From the NCBI RefSeq assembly GCF_002557795.1, contig NZ_CP023777.1:2055001-2119000 (forward strand): a DNA stretch of 64,000 nucleotides, read 5' to 3'. Below are positions 1 to 10,959 of the stretch, piece after piece. Under the pieces are notes generated by a model. The model was not told where the DNA came from. It was given only the letters and a program-made list of their open reading frames with translations, and searched no databases. This DNA is from Chitinophaga caeni (GTDB taxonomy: Bacteria; Bacteroidota; Bacteroidia; Chitinophagales; Chitinophagaceae). The translations under genes and the position numbers were made by a program. Within the stretch, counting starts at the first letter, position 1; each line of letters opens with the position of its first letter.

Positions 1-1879
<1,879 letters not shown>

Positions 1880-2019
1880 TTTATTATTACCGCGCCGCCG
1901 CGAGGTTGGCGGGTAAGGTAAGTAGATATACCGGGCGCATCCCGCCCCGCGTTTTTTCCCAGTATGACCTTATTAGTAACGTTGCCGCGCGCCGGGTGCG
2001 CGGCGGTAGCGAGAAGATC
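1880..2019 (+). other. 23S-5S rRNA spacer, no tRNA
   Basis: This roughly 140-base spacer carries no tRNA-like sequence. It contains a GC-rich self-complementary stretch at about 1982-2010 (CCGCGC/GCGCGG arms), likely part of an rRNA processing stem. The short open frames in it are not believable proteins. Confidence 0.6.
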
Positions 2020-2132
2020 TTATGGTGGTTATGCCGGGGGTGTTCACCTCTTCCCATCCCGAACAGAGAAGTTAAGCCCCCCATGGCCGATGGTACTGCA
2101 CAACCATGCGGGAGAGTAGGTAGCCGCCATAT
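2020..2132 (+). rRNA. 5S ribosomal RNA
   Basis: About 112 bases that fit 5S rRNA. The 5' strand ATGGTGGTTATGCC pairs with the 3' strand containing GGTAGCCGCCAT, and the internal blocks CACCTCTTCCCATCCCGAAC and GAAGTTAAG are conserved in 5S genes. It follows the 23S gene in the same direction and is followed at once by a strong terminator. Ends are approximate to within a few bases. Confidence 0.93.
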
Positions 2133-2140
2133 TTATTGAG

Positions 2141-2168
2141 GCCCCGGTCGTTAGACCGGGGCTTTTTT
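2141..2168 (+). terminator. rRNA operon terminator
   Basis: GCCCCGGTC and GACCGGGGC form a perfect 9-bp stem around a 4-base loop (GTTA), followed by a run of six T. It lies 8 bases after the 5S gene and should end the rRNA transcript. Confidence 0.93.
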
Positions 2169-3444
2169 GTTTCGTACCACCCCGGGGCCGCGGGCCCGGT
2201 TTTATACAGCCCTTTATAGTAATTACCCTTGACCCATCCCCGTACCGCGTGGACTTGCCCGGTCTTTATTCAACCCGCTACCCTTAACCGGGAGGCCCGT
2301 TTCCCTAATCCATGGAACGGAAACAATGCTATTATAACCTTGTAGGTATCAAGAATTACCCCGATCATTTATTAAAAACCGGGAGTCGAAGGAAATTTAG
2401 AATACACAACAGCGACTCAATAGTGGATCTAAGGATAACTATACCATTGCTTCATTTTAATCATTTACATTAGATATCTCTACTAATCAGACTATTTTAA
2501 TTACTAACACCAGGGTTTCCTGTTCAACTTTATGTACGGCTGTCTAATATCAACGATATCATAATCAGTTTCATCGGTATCGGCTAAATGGCAATTGTTA
2601 TTTGATAATAGAACAAAATTGTTATTTATGGGGATAAAGTATTATTTAATCCACGGTAATTGAGTCAAGCAGAAGAGGAAATTGGCGAAGAATTATTGAA
2701 AGACGAATAACAGGACAAAATTTTGTGATTAACTACTTTGCTGATTCGGAAAATGTGGGCAACATTATTTTAAACTTATACTGTGACGATACACATTTTG
2801 CAATCGTATTACCTACTAAACAACGTGGCTGGCAAAATGAAAATGTTTACCATTAATTATAATTATATTATTCAATATAGCTTTTCATTGTTGTCCGACT
2901 AAATTTTAACCGGGGAGCAATTTGATCCCTCAATAATTCGATTCAATGTTCATCTGCTCGTTTCTTGTACTTTTTTGTTTACCCAAAAAAGGGCACAAAT
3001 TGGCCATCACGGCCGCCAATTTGATCGCTCGATCCAGCTTTTGTACTACTGTATCGCCCAGCTACCCTTCGCTATCAACGGTGCGAAGTTCCACGGTTCT
3101 CTTGGCGAGGGGTGAATGTATCATCCTCCGCTTATATCCTTGACCAGGTAAGGAATTCAAGTACCTTTAAAGCATTCTTACTCGGACAACAATGATAGCT
3201 TTTCTTTATTCAACAAGATTTCCTTTGATTGAGCGCCATTTTCTAAGCTGGGTAGAATGTTAGGGCTAAGTTTGTGATCGATGATAGCTATGCTACGACG
3301 AATTGATCCAGTATAAAGCGAAACTACCGAAGGCTACTGAACTAACAAATTACTTGTATAAGATACGAAAATGTATACAGCGACGTTTGTGCTAACTAAG
3401 ATGACTACAGGAAGTCTTTTGATACGATGATGCCAAAAATTAAA
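2169..3444. other. Gene-poor stretch with possible decayed coding fragments
   Basis: No intact gene is supported in these 1.28 kb. Three pieces look coding-like. A minus-strand frame closing at 2504 spells HLADTDETDYDIVDIRQPY. A plus-strand frame 2650-2856 ends RGWQNENVYH and has no ATG. Minus-strand text around 2946-3140 reads like short protein pieces broken by stops (for example WNFAPLIAKGS). They could be remnants of genes lost next to the rRNA operon, or chance. The plus-strand 65-codon frame at 2946-3143 is not convincing. Confidence 0.4.
2650..2856 (+). pseudogene. Possible gene remnant, function unknown
   Basis: This frame stays open for 68 codons between stops at 2647 and 2854 but has no ATG. 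Its second half has the texture of a real small protein (segments FADSENVGNIILNLYCDD and FAIVLPTKQRGWQNENVYH). In another frame, 2661-2711 gives a second coherent tail (LSQAEEEIGEELLKDE, stop). The two frames overlap, which suits a frameshifted or decayed gene. I do not recognise a family. A similarity to small immunity-type proteins is only an impression. Confidence 0.25.
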
Positions 3445-3464
3445 GCCGCGAAATAATTCGCGGC
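3445..3464 (-). terminator. Terminator of the GH9-ThuA transcript
   Basis: GCCGCGAA and TTCGCGGC form an 8-bp stem with a 4-base loop. Read on the minus strand it is followed by TTTAATTTTT. It lies 24 bases past the stop of the ThuA-domain gene and closes the polysaccharide-utilisation block. Confidence 0.8.
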
Positions 3465-3487
3465 CCGTTCAGCTTGATACAGTTCAA

Positions 3488-4276
3488 TCATTTTTCGAAT
3501 ACATTCCCTTTCTTATCGCTCGCTATTACCCAACGTAAGGCTGCAATTATCAGCTTGTTTTGGGTTGCGTCTGTGAAAATATGGGAACCATGCCCCATGT
3601 TCAGGTAGATCATCCTGTATTTAGTGTTCGTCCAGGCGATGGGGGTATCGCCTCCAGTTAAAATATCTTTTAAGCCTAATGGATAATTATCCTGTGCCAA
3701 GGATGCTAAAATCTTTACATCTGGATTTTCCCTGGGGCTCGGTTTCCATTGATACCATTCATTGATCGGGGCAATGAACGTGCGGGGAAGTCCACGGGTA
3801 ACATCATGGCTAGTGTCTTCGACGAGAATTTTTGCGGGCATGGGCGGCCAGTTATTGCTATAAAAGATTGCTCCACCGAGGAAATTTACGAACCACGGCC
3901 AATTTGTTGTACGATCGTTATAAGCTGCCACATGGAAGCCAAACCAGCCACCACCACGTTCCATGTATTGCTCGAATGCTTTACGCTGTTGGGCGTTATG
4001 TGGGAAATCGTTGATCATCACCAGGAGCTGGTAATCTTTTATTTTCTCATCGTCCAGGTCTGCCATATTGCTGGTTGTATCAAATACGAAACCGTTTCCA
4101 ACCGTTAAGTCTTTAAAGAATTTAATTGCATCATCGGCAAATTCGATATGCGCTTTTTCAACGCTACGACTATAAAAGGCCAATACTTTAAACCTGGGAA
4201 ATCTTTGCGCTTGCAAAGAATGTTGTATCAATAATATTAATGATATCAATCCAATATTGCGGAATAGTTTTATCAT
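3488..4276 (-). CDS. Secreted ThuA-domain protein
   Basis: 262 residues with an N-terminal signal peptide (hydrophobic stretch to about residue 22, ending LQAQ). The rest is a ThuA domain, a class I glutamine amidotransferase-like fold: the N-terminal strand FKVLAFYSRSVEKAHI, the central GGGWFGFHVAAYN turn, and the late block PIAWTNTKYRMIYLNMGHG. ThuA proteins are named from trehalose/sucrose utilisation in rhizobia, and in Bacteroidota they often sit in glycan-utilisation loci. The catalytic role is not established and I infer none. It starts 13 bases after the stop of the GH9 gene in the same direction, so the two are almost certainly co-transcribed, and it is the last gene before a terminator. 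Confidence 0.88.
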   Translation of the reverse strand: MIKLFRNIGLISLILLIQHSLQAQRFPRFKVLAFYSRSVEKAHIEFADDAIKFFKDLTVGNGFVFDTTSNMADLDDEKIKDYQLLVMINDFPHNAQQRKAFEQYMERGGGWFGFHVAAYNDRTTNWPWFVNFLGGAIFYSNNWPPMPAKILVEDTSHDVTRGLPRTFIAPINEWYQWKPSPRENPDVKILASLAQDNYPLGLKDILTGGDTPIAWTNTKYRMIYLNMGHGSHIFTDATQNKLIIAALRWVIASDKKGNVFEK

Positions 4277-4289
4277 CTTGAATAAGTTA

Positions 4290-6056
4290 TTATTTAGAAA
4301 CTAATGCGGTAACAGCTTGTAAGAACCAGCCGCTATGCGGAATCCATTGCTCGCTCCAACGCCATTCATTACCGTTGTCTTCCACTTTCCAATCGATTCC
4401 CGACCCATCTGGATTTTTCCCGGTAATGCCGTTTGAAATCCCTCCTTCCCCCGAGCCATGACCATACATGGATGCCATATACGGTACATTATTTTTACCA
4501 TAACCATACATCATGCACATATCATATGGATTACAACCCAATATCCAGTTCACCAGGTTAGATGCGTAGCGGGCAAGTTCGGGTTTTACCCCTAAAGCTG
4601 TATTGTCGGGGTACACCAGGCGCCCACCAACGAGTATAGCAGTTGCCAGTGAACCCAAACGGGCGTCTTCGCCTTGCCACCACCAACCTGTTTCATTTTC
4701 ATGCGGTATGAAGAAACCATGTTGAAGTTTCCCTACAAATAAAAAACTCTGCCGGGGGTAGCCAAATGGATTTGTAACCCGCTGTGTGATAGATAAGTTA
4801 TAATCAATCGATTTTTTGATAGTGCTGAGCGCCGTTTCACGGTATGTTACATCTTTTTCTGCATCCAGGTAACGTGCTAATGCGATGATCGGCAAACCCG
4901 CATCGGCAGCGTGCCAAAAGGGACGGATGCCATCATCTGCAATGAAATAGCCACTTGGCGAGAGGCGATTGTGTAAGTTTTTCGCACGTTTACGGGCTGC
5001 GTCCCTGTAAAGGTTTTTGCCTGTAGCCAACCATAATTCGGTTGCTGCCATGAGCGCACAATAGTCATCGATAATGTTTTCTTTCCCATCGTCATCATAA
5101 TTGAGGTTATTGGCTTCCAAATGGACAAAAGCCTTCTCTGCTGCCGCTAGATATTCGCCGGAAGTAAAATCGCGATTTTTTTTCCAAGTTGAAATCCTGG
5201 CTAAGGCCGCTATGGCTATACCACCACCTTCCCGGTAAGCACATTGATAATCGGATGTAGTTTTACTATCAGCTAATAAACCTACTACCCGGCGTTCTTG
5301 CGGATCTTTCCTGAAGTAGGAGAATACGGTCATATAAAAATATCCTCCAGGAGAGAGGGAGCGTTTGATGTAATCTGCCCCGTATAAAGCTTCTTCTGTT
5401 AATGCTTGCAATGACTTGCTCTCTGCGAGTATGGCGGGGATGCGTTCTACCGTGTTAATCATGCCCCAATCCACCATGGGTATTTGTTGCGGCGACATGA
5501 AATTTGCATAAGCCAGGTGCGAGAAATATTTACTCACATCGCCGGAAGCATCGCACCATCCGCCCCTTAGATCAACTCTTTTGTTGCTGCCGAATAAAAG
5601 CAGGTTGCTATCGGCAGAAAGTTCTTCCGCTGAGTTGGCTCTTTGATGGAGGAAAAAGCCGGTAATAGCGGGTGCTACGATTTTAGTTAATGCATTTGTG
5701 CCGATATTAAATGCTGCGGATTGATATTCTTTTCCATCCAATTGTATGCTGATATAAAAGGTGCCGGTGGTATTAATGTCCGAGAAATTAACACGGCTAT
5801 ACCAATATCCATCTGCCCAATCCTGCACTTGTTCGGCGCCTTCAATTTCCCTTTTAAGGATAGTAGTTTTGGATTTGGCATTGACAAGGGTAAACTTGGT
5901 GCCTGGCGGTAATGCTTCCCGGCTACTTACCAGGGCAATTTTTGAAGTACCCGCGTTATACGCAACCTGGTTGCTCAGTACCTTTATTTGAGATGATACC
6001 TGTTGGGTTACAATGCCTGTGAGCAATAGGGTGGTTACCCATTTCAACTTCGACAT
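4290..6056 (-). CDS. Glycoside hydrolase family 9 (endoglucanase-like), secreted
   Basis: 588 residues. A signal peptide covers about residues 1-23 (ends VSSQ). Residues 24-118 form the Ig-like domain that precedes many GH9 catalytic modules (IKVLSNQVAYN at its start). The (alpha/alpha)6 catalytic domain follows to the C-terminus. The key GH9 motif appears as GGWCDASGDVSKY, with D169 and D173 as the candidate base and water-activating residues. The sugar-site segment NPYDMCMMYGYG and a late NGNEWRW (candidate acid Glu) are also present. GH9 enzymes cleave beta-1,4-glucans and related polymers, and some act as exo-enzymes on other beta-glycosides, so the substrate is not fixed by sequence. The insertion giving DASGD rather than DAGD marks a subgroup. 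Encoded after the second SusD across a terminator, and 13 bases ahead of the ThuA gene. Confidence 0.9.
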   Translation of the reverse strand: MSKLKWVTTLLLTGIVTQQVSSQIKVLSNQVAYNAGTSKIALVSSREALPPGTKFTLVNAKSKTTILKREIEGAEQVQDWADGYWYSRVNFSDINTTGTFYISIQLDGKEYQSAAFNIGTNALTKIVAPAITGFFLHQRANSAEELSADSNLLLFGSNKRVDLRGGWCDASGDVSKYFSHLAYANFMSPQQIPMVDWGMINTVERIPAILAESKSLQALTEEALYGADYIKRSLSPGGYFYMTVFSYFRKDPQERRVVGLLADSKTTSDYQCAYREGGGIAIAALARISTWKKNRDFTSGEYLAAAEKAFVHLEANNLNYDDDGKENIIDDYCALMAATELWLATGKNLYRDAARKRAKNLHNRLSPSGYFIADDGIRPFWHAADAGLPIIALARYLDAEKDVTYRETALSTIKKSIDYNLSITQRVTNPFGYPRQSFLFVGKLQHGFFIPHENETGWWWQGEDARLGSLATAILVGGRLVYPDNTALGVKPELARYASNLVNWILGCNPYDMCMMYGYGKNNVPYMASMYGHGSGEGGISNGITGKNPDGSGIDWKVEDNGNEWRWSEQWIPHSGWFLQAVTALVSK

Positions 6057-6334
6057 AAGCGATTAATTATGAAGATGATTGATTTTAAAAAATATTTTTA
6101 CCGGATTAAAGATGAGCAGGGGAATAAGTAAAATACAAATGGCTGCTGTTATTCTTTTTATTGTAAACATAGTGTCCGGATTGTTATGTTGAAGTGTAAC
6201 TTTTTAATGTTATGGTTGTCCCTCGATTATTACGAATGGCTGCGTAGCGTGACAACTGTTGAAGAGTGCGACGCAAGCAAAGCCAGATAGAGTATTGAGG
6301 TTGGTAACCAAATCAATTTTTCTTTTATTAAAAG
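6057..6334. other. Gap between SusD2 terminator and GH9 gene
   Basis: About 280 bases with no open frame worth calling. I looked on the minus strand for a Bacteroidota -7 box (TAnnTTTG) that would start the GH9 transcript and found no exact match. Expression of GH9-ThuA may therefore depend on readthrough of the upstream hairpin or on a promoter I cannot recognise. Confidence 0.5.
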
Positions 6335-6368
6335 CTCCAAAGGTTGTAAAACGTCACAACCTTTGGAG
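6335..6368 (-). terminator. Terminator after SusD2
   Basis: CTCCAAAGGTTGT and ACAACCTTTGGAG form a perfect 13-bp stem around an 8-base loop. On the minus strand it is followed by CTTTTAATAAAAG, a weak T-tract. It lies 21 bases past the SusD2 stop and separates the transport genes from the GH9-ThuA pair, so it may act as a partial terminator that sets their ratio. Confidence 0.8.
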
Positions 6369-6389
6369 TATAAATGTTTTACAGGAATA

Positions 6390-8090
6390 TTATTCCCAGC
6401 CGGCATTTTGAGTCCAGTTGGTGACCGTGATCTCCGCTTGCGGGATGGGGTACCAGTACATTTTGTTTTCAAATACGCGTGGTTCAAGATCTTTTACTTC
6501 GTAGTTGAAGTTGCCGTTGTTGTTGGTGATCTCTATTCTGCGTAAGGGCGTAGCTAAATAGGTTTCGCCCAGCTTCCACCTTCTCACATCCCAGGAGCGG
6601 TGATCTTCGAAACCGAGTTCCACGTTGCGTTCATGTATGATCGCTTTGAGATTGAGCTGCGCAGCCGTCAGCGGGGTAAGATTAACACCGTTCCTTTGAC
6701 GCACCGCGTTGATCGCTTGCAAGGCCGTCATACCGTAACCTTGCGGATCAGCATCTGCACCATAGGCTTGGAACATCGCTTCCGCGAAGTTCAACAAGGT
6801 TTCAGCATAGCGGAAATAGACCCAGGAGTGGTTTGCCTTGGTATTATTGACAAGATCGATACCGCCCTGGATATATTTCTGCAAGTAGTAACCTGTTTTG
6901 GTCGCATTTTGCTTGGGTAAACCGCTGCTTCCGCCGCTGAAGGTTTCGATTGTTTGCGATTTGAAACTCTTCCCGTTGTAGATAACGTTCATGCCTAAAC
7001 GTGGATCCCGGTTTTGATACGGATTCGAGGCGTGTGCAGGGTTATTCCAATCGAATGGTTCGGTTCCGATGGTATTGCCATCACCGTCTTTTACCAGGAC
7101 TTCAAAATCGTCTACAAAATTCTGGCTGGGCGTTAAGCTGTTGCCATTACTGTTCTCGAACTGGATCGGGAAGTTAGATATTTCCAGCCCGTTTTGGGAA
7201 CCGTATCTCCTGTAGAAGATCACTTCTTTGGAAGTCGTGTTGTTGGAACCGAAAAGGTTATTATAATTACCATCGAGGGAGAATTGGTTCAAGGCCATCA
7301 CATCATGAGCTGCCGCGGCAGCTTGTGCCCATGTAACCGTGGAACCTGCTTCCTGGTAAAGATCGCTGGCGGCGTATAGCAGCACGCGCGATTTCAGGGC
7401 CAGTATGGCACCGTGTGTTGCGCGGCCGGCTTCGTACCAGGAATAACCCGAAAGGTTTACAGGGATAATTGCCGCGGCTTTATCACAAAGAGTAGCAATA
7501 TATTTTACGCATTCATCTACACTGTTCCTCGGGATGTTTTGCCAAGAGCTTTTATCTTCAAAATCCAACGCGTTATCGATAATGGGTACGCCACCGTAAC
7601 GTTTTACGAGTTCGAAATAGAAGAATGCTTTTAGGAAATACATTTCCCCTTCCATGAACTTGACATTGTCGCGGGCATTCCAATATGCGGTGCTATCTGT
7701 TGAAGTGATACGATCTTTGATATACGATATATCGACCATGTCCTTATTTTGAATAAACAGGTTGACCTGCCTGATAGCCCTGTAGTTGCGATCCCAGTTA
7801 TCGTCGGGATTACTGTATTGATTCCAGATGCCGTAATTAAAATCCTGCACGCGATCGGTTACGTTGGTACATTCGGCATTGTCTGTAGCGCCTTCCATAT
7901 TGAAGCGATCGAAACCGTTGGGCAGGAACCCGTACGTGTACCATAGCACTTGTTGCAGGTACGAATAATTGGAGTAAAGCATGTCTACCGGAACATTGGC
8001 TTCGACTTTCTTAACATCCAGGAAATCTTTCTGGCAAGCGCTGAAAGAGCCAATGACACATGCAGCTATGATAAAATTTAGTTTTTTCAT
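6390..8090 (-). CDS. SusD/RagB family outer-membrane glycan-binding lipoprotein (SusD2)
   Basis: 566 residues. It is a lipoprotein: the signal MKKLNFIIAACVIGSFSAC has its lipobox cysteine at residue 19, followed by QKDFLDVKK, the usual SusD start. The N-terminal helical (TPR-like) part and the C-terminal SusD domain are both recognisable, the latter by FRYAETLLNFAEAMFQA, INAVRQRNGV, IHERNVELGFEDHRSWDVRRW and the terminal YWYPIPQAEI. SusD proteins sit on the cell surface and close over the paired SusC channel to capture oligosaccharides. The partner is the SusC immediately upstream (28-base gap). Length is normal for the family. Last gene before the hairpin at 6335-6368. Confidence 0.95.
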   Translation of the reverse strand: MKKLNFIIAACVIGSFSACQKDFLDVKKVEANVPVDMLYSNYSYLQQVLWYTYGFLPNGFDRFNMEGATDNAECTNVTDRVQDFNYGIWNQYSNPDDNWDRNYRAIRQVNLFIQNKDMVDISYIKDRITSTDSTAYWNARDNVKFMEGEMYFLKAFFYFELVKRYGGVPIIDNALDFEDKSSWQNIPRNSVDECVKYIATLCDKAAAIIPVNLSGYSWYEAGRATHGAILALKSRVLLYAASDLYQEAGSTVTWAQAAAAAHDVMALNQFSLDGNYNNLFGSNNTTSKEVIFYRRYGSQNGLEISNFPIQFENSNGNSLTPSQNFVDDFEVLVKDGDGNTIGTEPFDWNNPAHASNPYQNRDPRLGMNVIYNGKSFKSQTIETFSGGSSGLPKQNATKTGYYLQKYIQGGIDLVNNTKANHSWVYFRYAETLLNFAEAMFQAYGADADPQGYGMTALQAINAVRQRNGVNLTPLTAAQLNLKAIIHERNVELGFEDHRSWDVRRWKLGETYLATPLRRIEITNNNGNFNYEVKDLEPRVFENKMYWYPIPQAEITVTNWTQNAGWE

Positions 8091-8118
8091 TTCCTTGTAA
8101 TTTCAAATGATCAGGAGA

Positions 8119-10938
8119 CTAGAGTTTCACATTCAATCCGAAGCTTACAGATTTCATCAATGGGTATCCCATGGACAATCTTTCGGCTTCCAGGTTATCT
8201 AACTTATCCCGGGTGAGCAGGTTGTTGCCGATAACAAAAACACGGACTGCATCGATTTTACGTAGGAAACCCTTTTGTGGGAAAGTGTACCCGAGTTCTA
8301 CGCTGCGCAGCTTCAGGAAATTACCGTTCCGCATCCAGAAGTCGGATTGCACGTTGTTGTTATCATTACTGAGCGTAGATAACCTTGGCGTGGTAGCGGT
8401 ATTTGCCGTAGCCGGTGTCCAACTGTTGCTGGAGAAGATGGTAATGTTGTTGTTATTGACGAAAGGATGCGTATAATCGTAAGCATCGTTAAGCAAGCTC
8501 ACCGTGCGGTTGGTAACCGATTGAATGAATGCATCGAAATCGAAACCTTTGAATTTGAATCCCAGGTTGAATGACATTGTCATTTCGGGTAATTTGGCGT
8601 AATTGACCGGGATGATATCATACATGTTGACAATACCGTTGCCATCCTGGTCTTTGAACTTAAGATCGCCGGGTTTTACTACACCGAAGGATGACTTTAC
8701 GATGCCCGGGAGCAAGTTGCCGTTCGCATCGAAATCGGTTTCCTGGTAGAATCCATCGTTGATAAGCCCGCGCATTTGCCCGATGCGGTAACCTTTTTGA
8801 TAAAGGTATTCGTGTGGTTGGGGAATGTCGGTACGTTGGTCGATTTTATTCCTGGCAAAAGCAGCCGTTGCGCCGAGGTAATATTCAAAAGCGCGGACTT
8901 TGTCATGGAAGGTCGCTGAAAGCTCGAAGCCCCTGTTAGTGACGCTTCCCGTGTTTAACCTTTGAAAAGTAAAGCCCGTGTATGCGGGGATGCCGCTGGT
9001 TCCGTCGAGGATATTATTACGTTTTTCTTGGAACACGTCGGCGGTAAAATTTAGTTTGTTCCAAGCGGTTACATCAAAACCGAGGTTAAAACTTTTTTTC
9101 TCTTCCCAGGTAAATGAATTATTGGGTAATGCTCCTTCGGTTCTTCCGCCACGGCTCGTATTATTAGTGCCGAGGATGTAGCTGCCGGAGTTGACACCCC
9201 ATTGTTCGAATAGGAAGCGGGCATCTTCATTCATGTTCCCGGTAATGCCATAGGAACCGCGCACTTTAAGGAAATTGATGATCTTGTTATTTTGTAAAAA
9301 TGCTTCGTTTGATAATATCCAACCAAGGCCGATGGCCGGGAATAAACCGTAACGCTGCCCTTCGGCAAAATCGGCAGAGCCGTTGTAAGAGGCGGAAATA
9401 TCCACGATGTATGTTTTAGCATAATCGTAAGTTACCGCGGCGAGTAAGCCTTGGGAACGCACTTGGTAAACCTGCCCGTCGTGGTTGAAACTTTGGCGGC
9501 GAGCTTGTAAAATACCATTCAAAGTATTTTTACCATATGCCTTATCATAAGTTAAGCCGACTTGCACCGATGTCCTGTTCCAATGTTGGTTCCCGCCATC
9601 ATTAATAGATTGGCTGCTGGAACCGATGGTTCGATAAGTTATATCACCGTTACCATCGAGGATAGCTTGATCTTGTGCATCTTTCAATATTTCAAAGGAA
9701 GGCACGGTAAAGCCTTTTTGATACACGCCCACGTATTGGTTGTTGAATGATACCCCGCCCACCAGGGCCAGGCCTTTTACGATCGCATCCAATTTTTCGG
9801 TGGCGTTGATCGCTGTTTGCAGGTTGCGGGTGTGGGAATTGTAGATGCCGTTCTGCTGTAAAAGCTGTACGGGGTTGAAGTTATACACGGAACTGTTCCC
9901 CCAGGTACCATTTGGATTTTTAACGGGGAATGCCGCGGCCGGGATACGTTGCAAATTGTTGAATACCGTGGAAGCGGTAAAGCCGTTCGGCGTATTCTTG
10001 TCTTCAGTGATACCGCTTAAATTCACCCCGATAGACAGGCTTTTACTCAATTGAATATCGGCATTGGCGCGTAAGTTCAACTTGGTATATTTAGCATTGG
10101 TACCGAAATCTTTATCGATGGCCACAGCATTCTTATACAATCCTTCGAAATTAGTATAACTCATTAATACGAAGTAGCGGGCTTTGTCTGTACCGCCCCT
10201 GAAAGTGATGTTGTAATCCTGTATGGTCGATGTTTTTTTCAATAACTCATCGTACCAATCCACGTTGGGATGCACGGGATCATTTCCGGATTGATATAAT
10301 TCCGGGGCAAGGTATTTGATTGGTAGATTATCATTTTGTAAGGCCTGGTTATAAAGGCGGGTATAATCGTAAGCATTCATGACCTTGGGTAATTCCATCG
10401 GGGTTAAAATCCCGTACCGGCCGTTTGCCGCGATCTGTATCTTGGAATTAAGTGTACCCTTTTTAGTACTGATGCTGAGTACGCCTGCCCCGCTTTCTAA
10501 TCCGTAGATAGATGTGGCGGCAGCATCTTTCATCAAGGTCACCGTTTCAATTTCGTAAGGCGATAATGCGCCGATGGCATTTAGCTCTACGGGGTAACCA
10601 TCGAGCAATACCAGCAAGCGATTGCCCGCGATGTTCCAACTACTTTGCCCGCGAACGTAGAATGTGGGATTATCATAACCGGGTTCCCCGGAGCCTGTCA
10701 CAACGGTAAGCCCGGGCATACGGGCTTGCAAGGTATTGAGTAAGTTACCCGAAGTTGTACGCGCTAAATCATCTCCTGTAATAGTGAACGTAGCGCCGGT
10801 AGTACGCCATGACTTTTCGCTACGGAAGCCGTAATCGATGACTGCTGTATTTTTAGTAGAATCTTTCGCGGTTTGAGCCTTAGCCTGCATGTTAACCAGG
10901 AAGGCGACCGCAACAAGAGGAATATATATTCTTTTCAT
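8119..10938 (-). CDS. SusC/RagA family TonB-dependent transporter (SusC2), short N-terminus
   Basis: 939 residues. A signal peptide (to about residue 22, ending AKAQ) leads almost directly into the plug domain (about 40-165: TTSGNLLNTLQARMPGLTV, FYVRGQSSW, LLVLLDGYP, ETVTLMKDAAATSIYG). The carboxypeptidase-regulatory-like domain that normally precedes the plug in SusC proteins is absent, so this protein is some 150 residues shorter than SusC1. The 22-stranded barrel fills the rest and ends in the typical SFGLNVKL. It imports glycan fragments through the outer membrane using TonB energy, paired with SusD2 downstream. It starts 21 bases past the SusD1 stop in the same operon. Confidence 0.95.
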   Translation of the reverse strand: MKRIYIPLVAVAFLVNMQAKAQTAKDSTKNTAVIDYGFRSEKSWRTTGATFTITGDDLARTTSGNLLNTLQARMPGLTVVTGSGEPGYDNPTFYVRGQSSWNIAGNRLLVLLDGYPVELNAIGALSPYEIETVTLMKDAAATSIYGLESGAGVLSISTKKGTLNSKIQIAANGRYGILTPMELPKVMNAYDYTRLYNQALQNDNLPIKYLAPELYQSGNDPVHPNVDWYDELLKKTSTIQDYNITFRGGTDKARYFVLMSYTNFEGLYKNAVAIDKDFGTNAKYTKLNLRANADIQLSKSLSIGVNLSGITEDKNTPNGFTASTVFNNLQRIPAAAFPVKNPNGTWGNSSVYNFNPVQLLQQNGIYNSHTRNLQTAINATEKLDAIVKGLALVGGVSFNNQYVGVYQKGFTVPSFEILKDAQDQAILDGNGDITYRTIGSSSQSINDGGNQHWNRTSVQVGLTYDKAYGKNTLNGILQARRQSFNHDGQVYQVRSQGLLAAVTYDYAKTYIVDISASYNGSADFAEGQRYGLFPAIGLGWILSNEAFLQNNKIINFLKVRGSYGITGNMNEDARFLFEQWGVNSGSYILGTNNTSRGGRTEGALPNNSFTWEEKKSFNLGFDVTAWNKLNFTADVFQEKRNNILDGTSGIPAYTGFTFQRLNTGSVTNRGFELSATFHDKVRAFEYYLGATAAFARNKIDQRTDIPQPHEYLYQKGYRIGQMRGLINDGFYQETDFDANGNLLPGIVKSSFGVVKPGDLKFKDQDGNGIVNMYDIIPVNYAKLPEMTMSFNLGFKFKGFDFDAFIQSVTNRTVSLLNDAYDYTHPFVNNNNITIFSSNSWTPATANTATTPRLSTLSNDNNNVQSDFWMRNGNFLKLRSVELGYTFPQKGFLRKIDAVRVFVIGNNLLTRDKLDNLEAERLSMGYPLMKSVSFGLNVKL

Positions 10939-10959
10939 GTCTGTTCAGTTGTTTAATGA

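Noticed and set aside
1880-2019. tRNA gene in the 23S-5S spacer
   Set aside because: No cloverleaf, no T-loop GTTCRA-type sequence, and too little room beside the processing stem.
2946-3143. 65-codon plus-strand frame in the gene-poor region
   Set aside because: Low-complexity hydrophobic/Ser-rich text without ribosome-binding site; the minus strand of the same stretch looks at least as coding-like, so neither is called as a gene.
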